Positions 37,494 to 46,888 of a stretch of 64,000 nt of DNA are shown piece after piece. Positions within the stretch are counted from its first letter, which is position 1; every line of letters starts with the position of its first letter. The notes beneath the pieces are model-generated. The model did not search any database. It saw only the letters and a list, made by a program, of their open reading frames with translations, and was not told the origin of the DNA. Made by a program: the position numbers and the translations under genes. Origin of the DNA: JARRKU01 sp963675565. GTDB taxonomy: Bacteria > Desulfobacterota > Desulfobacteria > Desulfobacterales > Desulfosarcinaceae. The stretch is taken from assembly GCA_963675565.2 (NCBI GenBank), contig CAXXYD010000004.1, positions 2,852,001 to 2,916,000 on the forward strand, read 5' to 3'.

Positions 37494-38831
37494 CTAGAAT
37501 TGCGCCTCTTCGGTGGAGCCTTCCATCGCTTTTACTGAGGAAGTGCCCTGGGTAACGGCGTTCATGACACGATCAAAATAGCCGGTCCCTACGAATTTCT
37601 GGTGGGTGATGGCCATATAGCCCTCTTCTTTGCCGTGGGCAAACTCGGTTTGCTGGAACCGGGAGTATGCCGCCATTCCCTCCTTCTGGTAACCTCGGGC
37701 CAGATCGAACATTCCCATATTCAGGGAATGAAAGCCGGCCAGGGTGACAAACTGAAATTTGTAGCCCATGGCGCCGAGCTCTTTTTGGAAACCGGCGATG
37801 TCGGACCGGTCCAGGTTCGCTTCCCAGTTAAACGAGGGTGAGCAGTTGTAGGCCAGGAGCTTTCCGGGAAATTTGGCGTGAATCCCCTCGGCAAAGCGCC
37901 TGGCATCTTTCAGGTCCGGTCGCTGGGTTTCGCACCAGACCATGTCGGCATAAGGCGCATAGGCCAGCCCGCGTGCAATGGCCAGGTCGATGCCGCTGCG
38001 GATATAGTAAAAACCCTCGGACGAGCGATCCTGGTCCAGGATATAGGGGCGGTCGCGTTCGTCGATATCATTGGTCAGCAGCCGTGCCGCCTCGGCATCG
38101 GTTCGGGCGACCAGCACTGTGGGTACGCCGCACACATCGGCGGACAGGCGTGCAGCGATAAGCTTGGTGATGAATTCCTGCGTGGGCACGAGCACTTTGC
38201 CGCCCATGTGGCCGCATTTTTTGGCAGACGCCAGCTGATCTTCGAAATGAACACCGGCCGCACCGGCTTGAATCATTTCCCGCATCAGTTCATAGGCATT
38301 CAGCGGCCCGCCGAAACCGGCCTCTGCATCTGCCACGATGGGGGCGTACCAGTAAGGGCCGTTTTTGCGGCCGTCCAAAACCTGAATCTGGTCGGCGCGC
38401 CGCAATGCGTTATTGATGCGCTGGACCACTACCGGGACGCTATTGGCCGGGTAAAGGCTCTGGTCCGGATACATCTGGCCGGCCAGGTTGTTGTCGGCGG
38501 CTACCTGCCAGCCGCTTAAATATATCGCCTTGAGTCCGGCCTCCACCTGCTGAACGGCCTGGTTGCCGGTGAGCGCCCCCAACGCCGGGACATAATCCTC
38601 GTGGGTAAGCAGGTGCCACAGTCGTTCGGCGCCTGCAGTGGCAAAGGTGTGCTCGATTCTCAAGGTTCCACGAAGCTTCAGGACTTCTTCTGCGCTGTAA
38701 GGCCGCTCAATACCGCTCCATCGCGGATCGGATTCCCATTCGCAATTCAGAGCGGAGAGCTCGTCGGGAAAAATTTCGTGGCAGGAGAGACGATCGCAAA
38801 GGGCCTTGGCTTTTTCTGCAATGGTTGGCAT
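37494..38831 (-). CDS. aceA: Isocitrate lyase
   Basis: A 445-residue enzyme that splits isocitrate into succinate and glyoxylate, the first step of the glyoxylate bypass. The active-site hexapeptide is present in KKCGHMGGKVLVPTQEFI, with catalytic Cys; other blocks are PIVADAEAGFGGPLNAYELM, GVHFEDQLAS and YNCSPSFNWEANLD. ATG 38831 has AAGGAG upstream and gives the normal bacterial length; the earlier ATG at 38882 is not supported. It follows aceB by 51 bases in the same operon. Confidence 0.97.
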   Translation of the reverse strand: MPTIAEKAKALCDRLSCHEIFPDELSALNCEWESDPRWSGIERPYSAEEVLKLRGTLRIEHTFATAGAERLWHLLTHEDYVPALGALTGNQAVQQVEAGLKAIYLSGWQVAADNNLAGQMYPDQSLYPANSVPVVVQRINNALRRADQIQVLDGRKNGPYWYAPIVADAEAGFGGPLNAYELMREMIQAGAAGVHFEDQLASAKKCGHMGGKVLVPTQEFITKLIAARLSADVCGVPTVLVARTDAEAARLLTNDIDERDRPYILDQDRSSEGFYYIRSGIDLAIARGLAYAPYADMVWCETQRPDLKDARRFAEGIHAKFPGKLLAYNCSPSFNWEANLDRSDIAGFQKELGAMGYKFQFVTLAGFHSLNMGMFDLARGYQKEGMAAYSRFQQTEFAHGKEEGYMAITHQKFVGTGYFDRVMNAVTQGTSSVKAMEGSTEEAQF

Positions 38832-38882
38832 GGCATGTCTCCTTGTGGCAGATGGTTGGTGTTTTTTTGAGCAAGTGTCCAT

Positions 38883-40481
38883 TTACTCGAGATGGGCATA
38901 GGCTTTCAGCGTCAGAAATTCTTCGAAATCGGGCGCTGCGATGATTTCCTCGAACAGCCTGCCGGCCTGTGCATAGCGAATGCGTCCGAACTGCACCTCG
39001 CCCTCGGATGCGCGTATCAGGGCCATCTCTTCAGTGATGATCCGGCGGACCAGCTCCATGGTAATCAGGCGATTGTCCTCGAGTTTGCCATCCGGATGGT
39101 GGACCCATTGCCAAACCTGTGCCCGCGATATTTCGGCGGTGGCGGCATCTTCCATCAGGTGGTAGAGGGGAACGCACCCGTTGCCGCTGAGCCAATGGGC
39201 CATATACTGAATGCCGACGCGGATATTGTTGCGCAGGCCCGCCTCACTGATCGTCCCACTGGGCACCTTCAATAAATCAAGGGCCGTTACAGCGACATCT
39301 TCCCTCAGCCGGTGGACCTGGTTGGCCGTGGGCATGCCTTTGTCGAAAGCTTCCTTTGCAATGGACACCAGCCCGGGGTGTGCGACCCAGGTACCATCGT
39401 GCCCGTCGGCGACTTCGCGATTTTTGTCTTCACGCACCTTTTCCAGGGCGGCGGCGTTGGCACGGGGATCGTCCTTGATCGGTATTTGGGCCGCCATTCC
39501 GCCCATGGCGTGGGCTCCTCGTCTGTGGCAGCTTTGTATGACCCGCAAGGCATAGGAGCGCATGCAGTGCCGGGTCATGGTGATTTGATCCCGGTCGGGA
39601 AACACATAACCCGGCACGTTCTTGAACCGTTTGATAAAGCTGAAGATATAATCCCAGCGGCCGCAATTCAAGCCGGCGGCATGGTCCCGCAGTTCATAGA
39701 GTATTTCATCGGTCTCAAAGGCGGCCAGGATCGTTTCGATCAATACAGTCGCCTTGATGCTGCCGATGGGGATGCCTAACCTGTTTTGTGCCATGACGAA
39801 GATGTCGTTCCACAGCCGGGCTTCCAGATGGCTTTCCAGCTTTGGGAGATAAAAGTACGGCCCGGTTCCCTGGGAGAGCAGTTTTTTGGCGTTGTGGAAG
39901 AAAAAGAGGCCGAAGTCGAAGATGCCGGCTGAAATCGGCTGATCGTCTATGCGTAAATGCTTCTCCTCCAAATGCCAGCCACGGGGCCGGACGATCAAAA
40001 CGGCCCGGCTTTCATTGAGTCGGTAGGATTTGCCCTGCGGGCTGGTGAAGCTAATGGTTCCGTCGACGGTGTCCATGAGGTTGATCTGGCCTTGAAGGGT
40101 TCCACTCCAGGTCGGCGAATGGGAATCTTCAAAGTCCGCCATGAATGTAGAAGCACCTGAATTGAGAGCATTGATGACCATTTTGCGGTCTACCGGCCCG
40201 GTAATTTCCACCCGGCGGTCTTTAAGATCATCCGGGATGGGTGCAACCTTCCAGTCGGCGTCCCGGATGTGCCTGGTTTCCGGCAAAAAATCAGGGATAT
40301 CACCCGCATCGATCTGCGCTTGGCGGATGCTGCGCTGTTGCAGCAGATCCAGTCGTCGCCGGTTGAAGTGGCGATGCAAAGATGCCAGGAAATCGAAGGC
40401 TTCCGGCGTCAGGATGTTGTCAAACCCGGGTTCCATGGATCCCAGGAGCGATATGGCGTGCGGACCGTTTGAGGCATTCAT
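38883..40481 (-). CDS. aceB: Malate synthase A
   Basis: A 532-residue enzyme that condenses glyoxylate and acetyl-CoA into malate, the second bypass step. The family-A length and motifs fit: FMADFEDSHSPTWSGTLQGQ, the signature AGLNCGRWDYIFSFIKRF, and PNGYVFPDRDQITM-like block VPGYVFPDRDQITMT. ATG 40481 follows TTGGAGG. It lies 104 bases after aceK and 51 before aceA. Confidence 0.97.
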   Translation of the reverse strand: MNASNGPHAISLLGSMEPGFDNILTPEAFDFLASLHRHFNRRRLDLLQQRSIRQAQIDAGDIPDFLPETRHIRDADWKVAPIPDDLKDRRVEITGPVDRKMVINALNSGASTFMADFEDSHSPTWSGTLQGQINLMDTVDGTISFTSPQGKSYRLNESRAVLIVRPRGWHLEEKHLRIDDQPISAGIFDFGLFFFHNAKKLLSQGTGPYFYLPKLESHLEARLWNDIFVMAQNRLGIPIGSIKATVLIETILAAFETDEILYELRDHAAGLNCGRWDYIFSFIKRFKNVPGYVFPDRDQITMTRHCMRSYALRVIQSCHRRGAHAMGGMAAQIPIKDDPRANAAALEKVREDKNREVADGHDGTWVAHPGLVSIAKEAFDKGMPTANQVHRLREDVAVTALDLLKVPSGTISEAGLRNNIRVGIQYMAHWLSGNGCVPLYHLMEDAATAEISRAQVWQWVHHPDGKLEDNRLITMELVRRIITEEMALIRASEGEVQFGRIRYAQAGRLFEEIIAAPDFEEFLTLKAYAHLE

Positions 40482-40585
40482 GCGGACCTCCAAAAATGGG
40501 GTTATCCTATGGGGGAATTTTGCCGTGCACGATATGGGTGCCGCTCCGGCTGATGCCATTTATGGTAAGGGATGGTTTCATATTG

Positions 40586-42340
40586 TCAACCGGTGTTTTT
40601 TGTGCCGTTTTTGCGGGGCAGCCGCAAATGGCGGCCATACGGTCGAATATGGAACCAGGTCCCGGCTCGAATATGATGCTGCGCCTTTTTCCAAAAATCG
40701 GGTTCGAGCAGATCTCCGTGATGCGCTTTGAAGCGTTGACCCAGTTCAGGCGGCAAACCCATGAAAAAAGCGAACTCTTCGGGGAATACGTCGTGATCGC
40801 CTACGGTGTACCATGGCTCTGCACTCATTTCATCTTCGTAATTTCTGGACTGGGGAAGTTTGCGAAAGACACAGTCGGTCAAGGGGCACAGTTCATCGTA
40901 ATCATAGAACACAACCCGCCCCAGATTGGTCACGCCAAAATTTTTGATCAGCATATCCCCCGGAAATACATTGATGTGGGCCAGGTCTTTGATGGCCTGT
41001 CCGAAATCGATGATTGCCGCAGCGCTGTCGGCCGGTCCGGCGACCTGAAGATAAATATCCAGAGGTGTGACGCGGCGCTGGACATAGCTGTGATGCAGCG
41101 TCACGCGACCGTTGACGATACTGGCAGCATGGCTGGCTTCGTTGCGGATTTCCTGCAGCAGCCGGGAGGTGAAGCAGCACTCATCGAGCTGCAGGTTTTC
41201 GAAGGTCTGCACATCCACCAGGCGGCCGGCACGGTCGTGCTTGAAAACATAGTCGTATTTTTGCATTACCTGCTGTGTGGTTGTCTTTTTGGGCGAATCG
41301 AAACGGTCCCGGATGAGCTTATAGATCAGATCGTCCCCGGGCATATTGAAAGTGATCATCACCATGCCATGCTGACCTGGTGAAAAGTCAAAACGATCTT
41401 CTCCGCAGACTTCCTGGTGCTTGAGCAAATCACGATACAGTTCCGTTTTCCCGTGTTTGTGGAATCCCAAACCGATGTAAATTTCGGCCAGTCGTTTGCT
41501 CGGCATCAATTGTTTCAGGTACCTTGCCAGGGTGCTTGGCGCTTTTGTCTGCACATGGAAATAGGCCCGCGTGAAGCTGAACATAATCCGGACTTCTTCG
41601 TCCCGGGAAAGCAGGGCGTCAATGTACAGGCCCCGACTGCTGTTGTTGAGTGCCAAAACGAGCGGTGAGCTTTCAGTGCCGCATTTCATGCGCCCAACCA
41701 GATAAGCGCTCATCCCCCTGAAAAACGGGGATTTGAGGAGTTCAAGCCGGATGGGGCCCGGAACATTGTCGCCACGGCGCACAATGGCATTGATTCTGTC
41801 GGCGCATTGCGCTGCAGCATAGTCAAAGTCAACAAAAGGCGTTTTAAAACCATATTGGCCGATAATGGTCCGGATGGTATCTTCAGAAACCTGTTTTGAT
41901 TCCTCCGCGGTAAACCGTTCAGGTTCGGGCGCGAGCTCCCTTGGAAGGCTCCCAAGATCGATGAATGTCAGATCGGATTCAAATTCGGCGGCGCTGAAGA
42001 GCCTGCGGTTCACTGAATTAAAAAAGGTGGCCGCAAGTTCGGTGTCCCGTTGATGGCTGCATTTCAGATAATACAGCTGTTTTGCCGCCTCCCACAGGCT
42101 GTGTCGATGGGCCCTTTCTCCAAGGTTGTCGTCAATTGCGGCAACAGTCTGGGCCACTTTAAGCGGATAGAGATCAAGGCGTTCAACCGTGTCCTTTCGC
42201 ATGCCGGCCCAGTCCCGGCTTTCGAAGCGATGGCACGCCCGATGCGTTATGGCGGAAAATGCTTCAAAATATGCGTCGAAACCATTGACCAGAATGCCGG
42301 CCAGCCGGTCATCCGCATTCGGATTTTTTGCGGATGTCAT
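40586..42340 (-). CDS. aceK: Isocitrate dehydrogenase kinase/phosphatase
   Basis: A 584-residue bifunctional enzyme that phosphorylates and dephosphorylates isocitrate dehydrogenase, so steering isocitrate into the glyoxylate bypass. Length and sequence match AceK throughout, for example TYNEHRVTLHHS-like block GRVTLHHSYVQRRVTPLDIY and the C-terminal NLGRVVFYDYDELCPLTDC with catalytic-loop Asp residues. ATG 42340 follows GGAGG. It is the first gene of an aceK-aceB-aceA run; in enteric bacteria the order is aceB-aceA-aceK. AceK is common in gamma- and betaproteobacteria and, to my knowledge, rare in sulfate reducers. Confidence 0.95.
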   Translation of the reverse strand: MTSAKNPNADDRLAGILVNGFDAYFEAFSAITHRACHRFESRDWAGMRKDTVERLDLYPLKVAQTVAAIDDNLGERAHRHSLWEAAKQLYYLKCSHQRDTELAATFFNSVNRRLFSAAEFESDLTFIDLGSLPRELAPEPERFTAEESKQVSEDTIRTIIGQYGFKTPFVDFDYAAAQCADRINAIVRRGDNVPGPIRLELLKSPFFRGMSAYLVGRMKCGTESSPLVLALNNSSRGLYIDALLSRDEEVRIMFSFTRAYFHVQTKAPSTLARYLKQLMPSKRLAEIYIGLGFHKHGKTELYRDLLKHQEVCGEDRFDFSPGQHGMVMITFNMPGDDLIYKLIRDRFDSPKKTTTQQVMQKYDYVFKHDRAGRLVDVQTFENLQLDECCFTSRLLQEIRNEASHAASIVNGRVTLHHSYVQRRVTPLDIYLQVAGPADSAAAIIDFGQAIKDLAHINVFPGDMLIKNFGVTNLGRVVFYDYDELCPLTDCVFRKLPQSRNYEDEMSAEPWYTVGDHDVFPEEFAFFMGLPPELGQRFKAHHGDLLEPDFWKKAQHHIRAGTWFHIRPYGRHLRLPRKNGTKNTG

Positions 42341-42370
42341 TTTCTCGCCTCCACTTTCATCGGTTCCGGT

Positions 42371-42420
42371 CGAAAGCCTCTCGTCAAACCAAAATATCAA
42401 AGCCCAAATATCAAATGATG
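42371..42420. repeat. Intergenic heptamer repeat, copy 2
   Basis: CGAAAGCC...GTCAAACC then the 7-bp units AAATATC AAAGCCC AAATATC AAATGATG. It lies 31-80 bases ahead of the aceK start, so it sits in the aceK leader. Closely related to copy 1 at 37391. Confidence 0.7.
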
Positions 42421-42467
42421 CATGCTGCCCATTTTTTTGGACCTATTGCCCTAATCAAGGTGAAGTT

Positions 42468-42504
42468 GCCTGCATATGTTGCAGGCGCGACTGCTCGCCG
42501 CGCC
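42468..42504 (-). promoter_or_regulatory. Two mutually exclusive hairpins in the aceK leader
   Basis: Stem A: GCCTGCA (42468-42474) with TGCAGGC (42480-42486), 5-base loop. Stem B: GGCGCG (42484-42489) with CGCGCC (42499-42504), 9-base loop. The stems share 42484-42486, so only one can form fully. They lie between the symporter-kinase stop (42598) and aceK, in the presumed aceK 5' leader. Attenuation is a speculation from structure alone. Confidence 0.35.
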
Positions 42505-42597
42505 AGTTTTAATTGTTACGCCGACGGTTCCTTATCGCACAACCAGAGGGTTTTTAATTTCACCGTAAAGTGCTGATGTTCTCCGTTTTGCCGAAGG

Positions 42598-45312
42598 CTA
42601 CAGCTTTTCAATGGGCAAGACGATATCAAATGTCGCGCCTTTTCCCGGGGCGCTTTCGACGGTAATTTGCCCGGCATGGAATTCAATGATGCGTTTGGTA
42701 ATGGCCAGGCCAAGGCCGCTGCCCTGGGGCCGGCCCCGGCCGGTTGGAGAGATTTGCCGGAATTGTTCAAAAATCACTTGCTGGTCTTCAGCGCTGATGC
42801 CAATGCCGTTGTCCTTAACCCGCACATAAAGCTTGTTGAAACGATGGGTCAGGCTGATCTGGATTTGACCCACCTGGGGGTCGCAGAACTTGACGGCATT
42901 GGAAATGAGGTTCACCATGGCCTGAATCAGCTTGTCGCGGTCTCCGGTAATAATGGGTGTGGTTTCCGGCAGATCGACGGTCAACAGCAGCTCCTTGTCG
43001 GTCACCAATTGTCGGGTGGCGTCTACCGAATCCTGGATCACTTTGGCCATGTCCAGCGGGTGAACCTGCCAGTGCATCCGTCCGGATTCAATTTTCTGAA
43101 AATCGAGGACCTGGTTGATCAATCGTGATAAACGATGAATTTCATTGATCATGATAGACAGAAAGTTGTGCTGTTCATCTGGATCTGTCTCAGGGTAATC
43201 GCGCAATATTTCAGCAATGGATTGAATGGCGGTCAGTGGCGTTCGAAGTTCGTGGGTGACCGTCGAGATGAATTCATCTTTTAGCCGGTCAAGCTCCTGA
43301 AGGCGTTCATTGGCCGCCCTCAGGTCCGCGCTGGCTTTTTCCAGCTTGCGGCTGTAGATGATGACCTGCCGTGTCTCGTCGACAATATCCATGACCTCCT
43401 GAATGCCGAGCAGTTCTTCCTTGACCACTGAAGCCACCATGACGCGGGCGGATGCCGAGCCGATGGCGCCGGAGAGCAATTTTTCCACATGGGTCACAAA
43501 ACTGGGGTCGGCATTGCGGGCGAGATTCCAATTGATATTGCGGTCGCGGGAGTATTCTTCAAGGGCTTCGGCAGTGCGTTCCTTTCCCAGGAATCGTTCA
43601 AGCAGGCTTTTCAGATCGGGCACAAACGCCGTGCCGCGCCAGATCATGGATTCTTCGGTTTCACGGGAGTGATGGTACACATCCACGAACATGGCGGCCT
43701 GGGAATGCTCCAGAGGGGACTGGTGACTGAACAGCGAAACGCCCACATAGGCCCCGGTGTTGGCCAGAAGGCTCCAGAAAACGCCATGCGATATGGAATC
43801 AAAGCCGGTCAGACCGAACAGATGAAAGGGCCGAAGCCAGGACAGGCCGAAGGGTCCCTGATCGATGAAACTGTGGGGCAGCAGGCCGGCTTCGGTCATG
43901 GTCGGCAGCACCAGGGTATAAAGCCAGAGCAGGAAACCGGTCACCAGACCACTCAATGCGCCTGCCTTGGTGCCGCCCTTCCAGAATATTCCGCCCAGCA
44001 GTGCGGGTGCGAACTGTGCCACCGCCGCAAACGAAACCAGACCGATGGCGACCAGCGGGTAATATTCGGCCGTTTGCCGGAAGTAGATGTAGCCCAATAA
44101 AATCGTGGTGACGATGGCGGCATGCCGGATGGCGACCAGCCAGATGCTCAAGTCCTGTCTTTCGGTGAGCTTCAGGGCGGGGATATGGAGCAGGATCGGC
44201 ATGACCAAATTGTTGCTGATCATGGTGGACAAGGCGATGGTTTCCACGACGACCATTCCGGTGGCCGCCGACATGCCGCCGATAAAGACCAGCATGGTCA
44301 ATTTGGTGTACTGGTGGGCCAGGGGAAGCTGAAGTACAAAGGTGTCGGCATCGATAAGCAGGCCGGAAAATTCAAGCATGCCGGCAATGGCCACCGGCAG
44401 CACGAAGATGTTGATGGCCAGCAAATAGAGCGGAAAAAGCCAGATGGCCTTGCGCAAATGTTCCTCGTTGACGTTTTCCACTACGGCCACCTGGAACTGG
44501 CGCGGCAGCATGAGGAAGGCCAGCATGCTGAGCAGGACATAAATCGTCCAGTCGGTATAGGTGCCCGGTTGCTGATCCATGATCAGAAGTTCTTCCAGTG
44601 CCGGCCATTGAACGGCGCGGGTGAACAGGTCTTCGAATCCGCTGTACAGGCCGTAGGTGACGAAAAGCCCCAGGGCCAGAAAGGCCAGCAGTTTGACCAC
44701 CGATTCGAAAGCGATGGCCGCCACCAGGCCTTCATGGCGTTCGGTTGCTTCGGGTTTGCGCGTGCCGAACAATACGGCGAAGGCCGCCAGTATAAAGGCC
44801 ACGTAAAAGGCGGTATCCTGGAAAACGGAAAGTCGGCCGAAACGGATGGGCAGGGGTTCGCCGGAGTAGTTATGCAACAGCAGGAAACTGGTGGATATGG
44901 CTTTCAGCTGAAGCGAAATATACGGTACGATCCCCAGAACGGCAATCACGGCAACGACACCGCCCAGCATCATGCTCTTGCCGTACCGGGACGCGATGAA
45001 GTCGGCAATTGAGGTAATGCGGTGGATACGGCTGATGCGCAGAATTTTGCGCAGGACGAGCCATCCCAGTGTGGCCATCAGGGTGGGACCGATGTAAATG
45101 GTCAGAAAACCGGGACCCGACCGTACGGCGCGTCCCACACTGCCGTAAAACGTCCAGGCGGTGCAGTAGACGGCCAGAGAGAGTGCATAGACATAGGGTG
45201 AGTTAATGATGCTGCGTCCGGCATCCGCTCGTTTGTCGCCAAAATAGGCGATTGCGAATAGAACGCCGATATAGCATAATGAGACGAATAGAATGGTTTC
45301 GGTGGTCAGCAT
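42598..45312 (-). CDS. CbrA-like sodium/solute symporter fused to a histidine kinase
   Basis: A 904-residue fusion. Residues 1-530 form a sodium:solute symporter-type domain of about 13 helices (SIADFIASRYGKSMMLGGVV, LVMPILLHIPAL, FAPALLGGIFWKGGTKAGAL). A linker and coiled coil (about 540-660) lead to a kinase core with FISTVTHELRTPLTAIQSIA, NLISNAVKFCDPQVGQ, VKDNGIGIS and GRPQGSGLGLAITKRI. This is the CbrA architecture, which in pseudomonads takes up and senses nutrients such as histidine and controls carbon use with CbrB. Here a small membrane protein precedes it by 52 bases and a single-domain response regulator is divergent. The substrate is unknown. Confidence 0.95.
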   Translation of the reverse strand: MLTTETILFVSLCYIGVLFAIAYFGDKRADAGRSIINSPYVYALSLAVYCTAWTFYGSVGRAVRSGPGFLTIYIGPTLMATLGWLVLRKILRISRIHRITSIADFIASRYGKSMMLGGVVAVIAVLGIVPYISLQLKAISTSFLLLHNYSGEPLPIRFGRLSVFQDTAFYVAFILAAFAVLFGTRKPEATERHEGLVAAIAFESVVKLLAFLALGLFVTYGLYSGFEDLFTRAVQWPALEELLIMDQQPGTYTDWTIYVLLSMLAFLMLPRQFQVAVVENVNEEHLRKAIWLFPLYLLAINIFVLPVAIAGMLEFSGLLIDADTFVLQLPLAHQYTKLTMLVFIGGMSAATGMVVVETIALSTMISNNLVMPILLHIPALKLTERQDLSIWLVAIRHAAIVTTILLGYIYFRQTAEYYPLVAIGLVSFAAVAQFAPALLGGIFWKGGTKAGALSGLVTGFLLWLYTLVLPTMTEAGLLPHSFIDQGPFGLSWLRPFHLFGLTGFDSISHGVFWSLLANTGAYVGVSLFSHQSPLEHSQAAMFVDVYHHSRETEESMIWRGTAFVPDLKSLLERFLGKERTAEALEEYSRDRNINWNLARNADPSFVTHVEKLLSGAIGSASARVMVASVVKEELLGIQEVMDIVDETRQVIIYSRKLEKASADLRAANERLQELDRLKDEFISTVTHELRTPLTAIQSIAEILRDYPETDPDEQHNFLSIMINEIHRLSRLINQVLDFQKIESGRMHWQVHPLDMAKVIQDSVDATRQLVTDKELLLTVDLPETTPIITGDRDKLIQAMVNLISNAVKFCDPQVGQIQISLTHRFNKLYVRVKDNGIGISAEDQQVIFEQFRQISPTGRGRPQGSGLGLAITKRIIEFHAGQITVESAPGKGATFDIVLPIEKL

Positions 45313-45364
45313 GGCCGGTCCCGGGCGACAGCCATTGCATCCGGTATGTCAAAATGGCTTTTGA

Positions 45365-45562
45365 TCATGGCTCGCTGCTTGTTATAATGGCCATCAGGAC
45401 GATCAACAGGATCCAGACCCCGAAGATATAACCATAGAGAAGGGGTATTCCGGAAACAGTTTGCTGGAGGTTGAACAGGGAGAGCAGGGGATGGTTAAAG
45501 AGCAAATAGGCCAGCAGAAACAGCCCGACAAGTCGTTTGGTGCGATTTGTATCGGCAGCCAT
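45365..45562 (-). CDS. Small two-helix membrane protein ahead of the symporter-kinase
   Basis: A 65-residue protein with two hydrophobic helices (LVGLFLLAYLLFNHPLLSLF and LYGYIFGVWILLIVLMAII) and little else. ATG 45562 has GGAGG 5 bases upstream. It ends 52 bases before the symporter-kinase start, on the same strand. Small membrane partners (CbrX-type, or short subunits of SSS transporters) occur at this position in other bacteria, so a role as accessory subunit is likely but not proven. Confidence 0.8.
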   Translation of the reverse strand: MAADTNRTKRLVGLFLLAYLLFNHPLLSLFNLQQTVSGIPLLYGYIFGVWILLIVLMAIITSSEP

Positions 45563-45778
45563 GACCCCTCCAAAATGACGTTGCTCTGGGCGTGGAACCA
45601 TTTACAGGCCGACCCGGTGTAAATTAGCAATTGTGCCGCTAAGGGATTTCTGCTATTTTTACAATAATAACGAGTTAGTGGAATCCAGCATAGTGCAGAT
45701 AGCGGTTCGAGTCAATGCGTGATAAGGCCTTATTGAACCAAGGTTTGCTCGAATCCGGGAAACACGAAAAGGGTAAGC

Positions 45779-46156
45779 ATGGCGCAGGAAAAAATATTAA
45801 TTGTCGATGACGAGTTAAGCATTCTGGTCCCATTGAAATTTTTGCTGGAAAAGAACAATTATGACGTTGATTTAGCCCAGAGTGGAAAGGATGCGCTGGA
45901 CAGAATTGCCCTGTCCCCACCCGACTTGATTTTGCTCGATATTATGCTGCCGGATCTGGACGGGTACGAGATTTTTCAGATGATTCGAGAAAACTCAGAC
46001 TGGGATGACATCAAAGTGATCTATCTTTCGGCCAAAAACCGTGATGTGGATATTGCCAAAGGGTTGAATCTCGGGGCCGATGCCTATGTCACCAAACCTT
46101 TTTCCAATGCCGATCTCATGAATAAAGTCAGAACCCTGCTAAAAAAGAAGCAATAA
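45779..46156 (+). CDS. Single-domain (CheY-like) response regulator
   Basis: A 125-residue receiver domain without output domain: acidic pocket IVDDE, phosphoacceptor Asp in LILLDIMLPDLDG, Thr/Ser in VIYLSAKN and Lys in YVTKPF. It is divergent from the symporter-kinase operon, whose kinase part lacks a receiver, so it is the probable phosphorylation partner. Output would then go through protein contacts or a phosphorelay. A GGTAAGC-type weak ribosome site precedes the ATG. Confidence 0.93.
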   Translation: MAQEKILIVDDELSILVPLKFLLEKNNYDVDLAQSGKDALDRIALSPPDLILLDIMLPDLDGYEIFQMIRENSDWDDIKVIYLSAKNRDVDIAKGLNLGADAYVTKPFSNADLMNKVRTLLKKKQ

Positions 46157-46329
46157 CGGTTATTACTGGATATGACACCCACCCTGCGGTTTGGGCGCCT
46201 TTCAAGCAGGAAGACATCGGGAACACACAATAACGGGAGGGGGGGGGGCTGTCGGTGTTCTGTTCATCGGGATGCATGGAACACCGGACAGGCCTCCCCA
46301 TAATGACTGTCACGTTATTGGCCGCGTTA

Positions 46330-46728
46330 TTAATATCGGCGCATTGGGACCGATTGATTGACCCAGTGCCCGGGTTGAATTACGATTTGCTTCCAGTGGC
46401 CGGGCACCCAGAGTCCACGATGGCTGTAATGGCCTGGAGTCCATGCTCTTTTGTATTGTGCCGGCACCCAAACACGTTGTGTTTTCCGAGGGCCGCCGGT
46501 TTTATAGTGGGCGGGCCGCGCTTGGTAATGGGCGGCAACCGTGACCTCAGGATAATGGTCGCCATGGGCGGCATCTAATATGGCTTTTCCAAGAATCAGG
46601 GCCCCGATTCCAATGGCGATGCCTTCTATGCGATGTTGCTGTGGTGACCCTGCCCAGGAACTGGGGGCGGCACAAACCAAACCAAAGATTGCAATCAGCA
46701 TGATGATCATTAAGCGTTTGGCGTTCAT
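46330..46728 (-). CDS. Small secreted protein with WxPGHW repeats
   Basis: A 132-residue protein with a good AGGAGAG site and a signal peptide ending SSWA. A glycine-rich hydrophobic stretch (IAIGIGALILGKAIL) follows, then a basic, aromatic C-terminal half with repeated motifs VWVPAQY, TPGHY, LWVPGHWKQ and PGHWV. Such YXWXPGHW repeats occur in small exported or surface proteins of unknown role. It is convergent with the response regulator gene. Confidence 0.8.
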   Translation of the reverse strand: MNAKRLMIIMLIAIFGLVCAAPSSWAGSPQQHRIEGIAIGIGALILGKAILDAAHGDHYPEVTVAAHYQARPAHYKTGGPRKTQRVWVPAQYKRAWTPGHYSHRGLWVPGHWKQIVIQPGHWVNQSVPMRRY

Positions 46729-46888
46729 ATGGGCTCTCCTTTCATTGCCTTTTTGATATCTTAAGACGCCTGCCCGGTGGCGTTGGTTTACAATGGTTTG
46801 TAAAAAAGGCGATCGAGAATCGATTTTACGGTTTGCCGTTCAAGCGAGCGCAGGCAGGCTCAACAGAAAGAACCCAACAGGTCCGACC

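Noticed and set aside
45704..45713. GGTTCGAGTC resembling a tRNA T loop
   Set aside because: No cloverleaf can be drawn around it; the flanks are AT-rich and unpaired.
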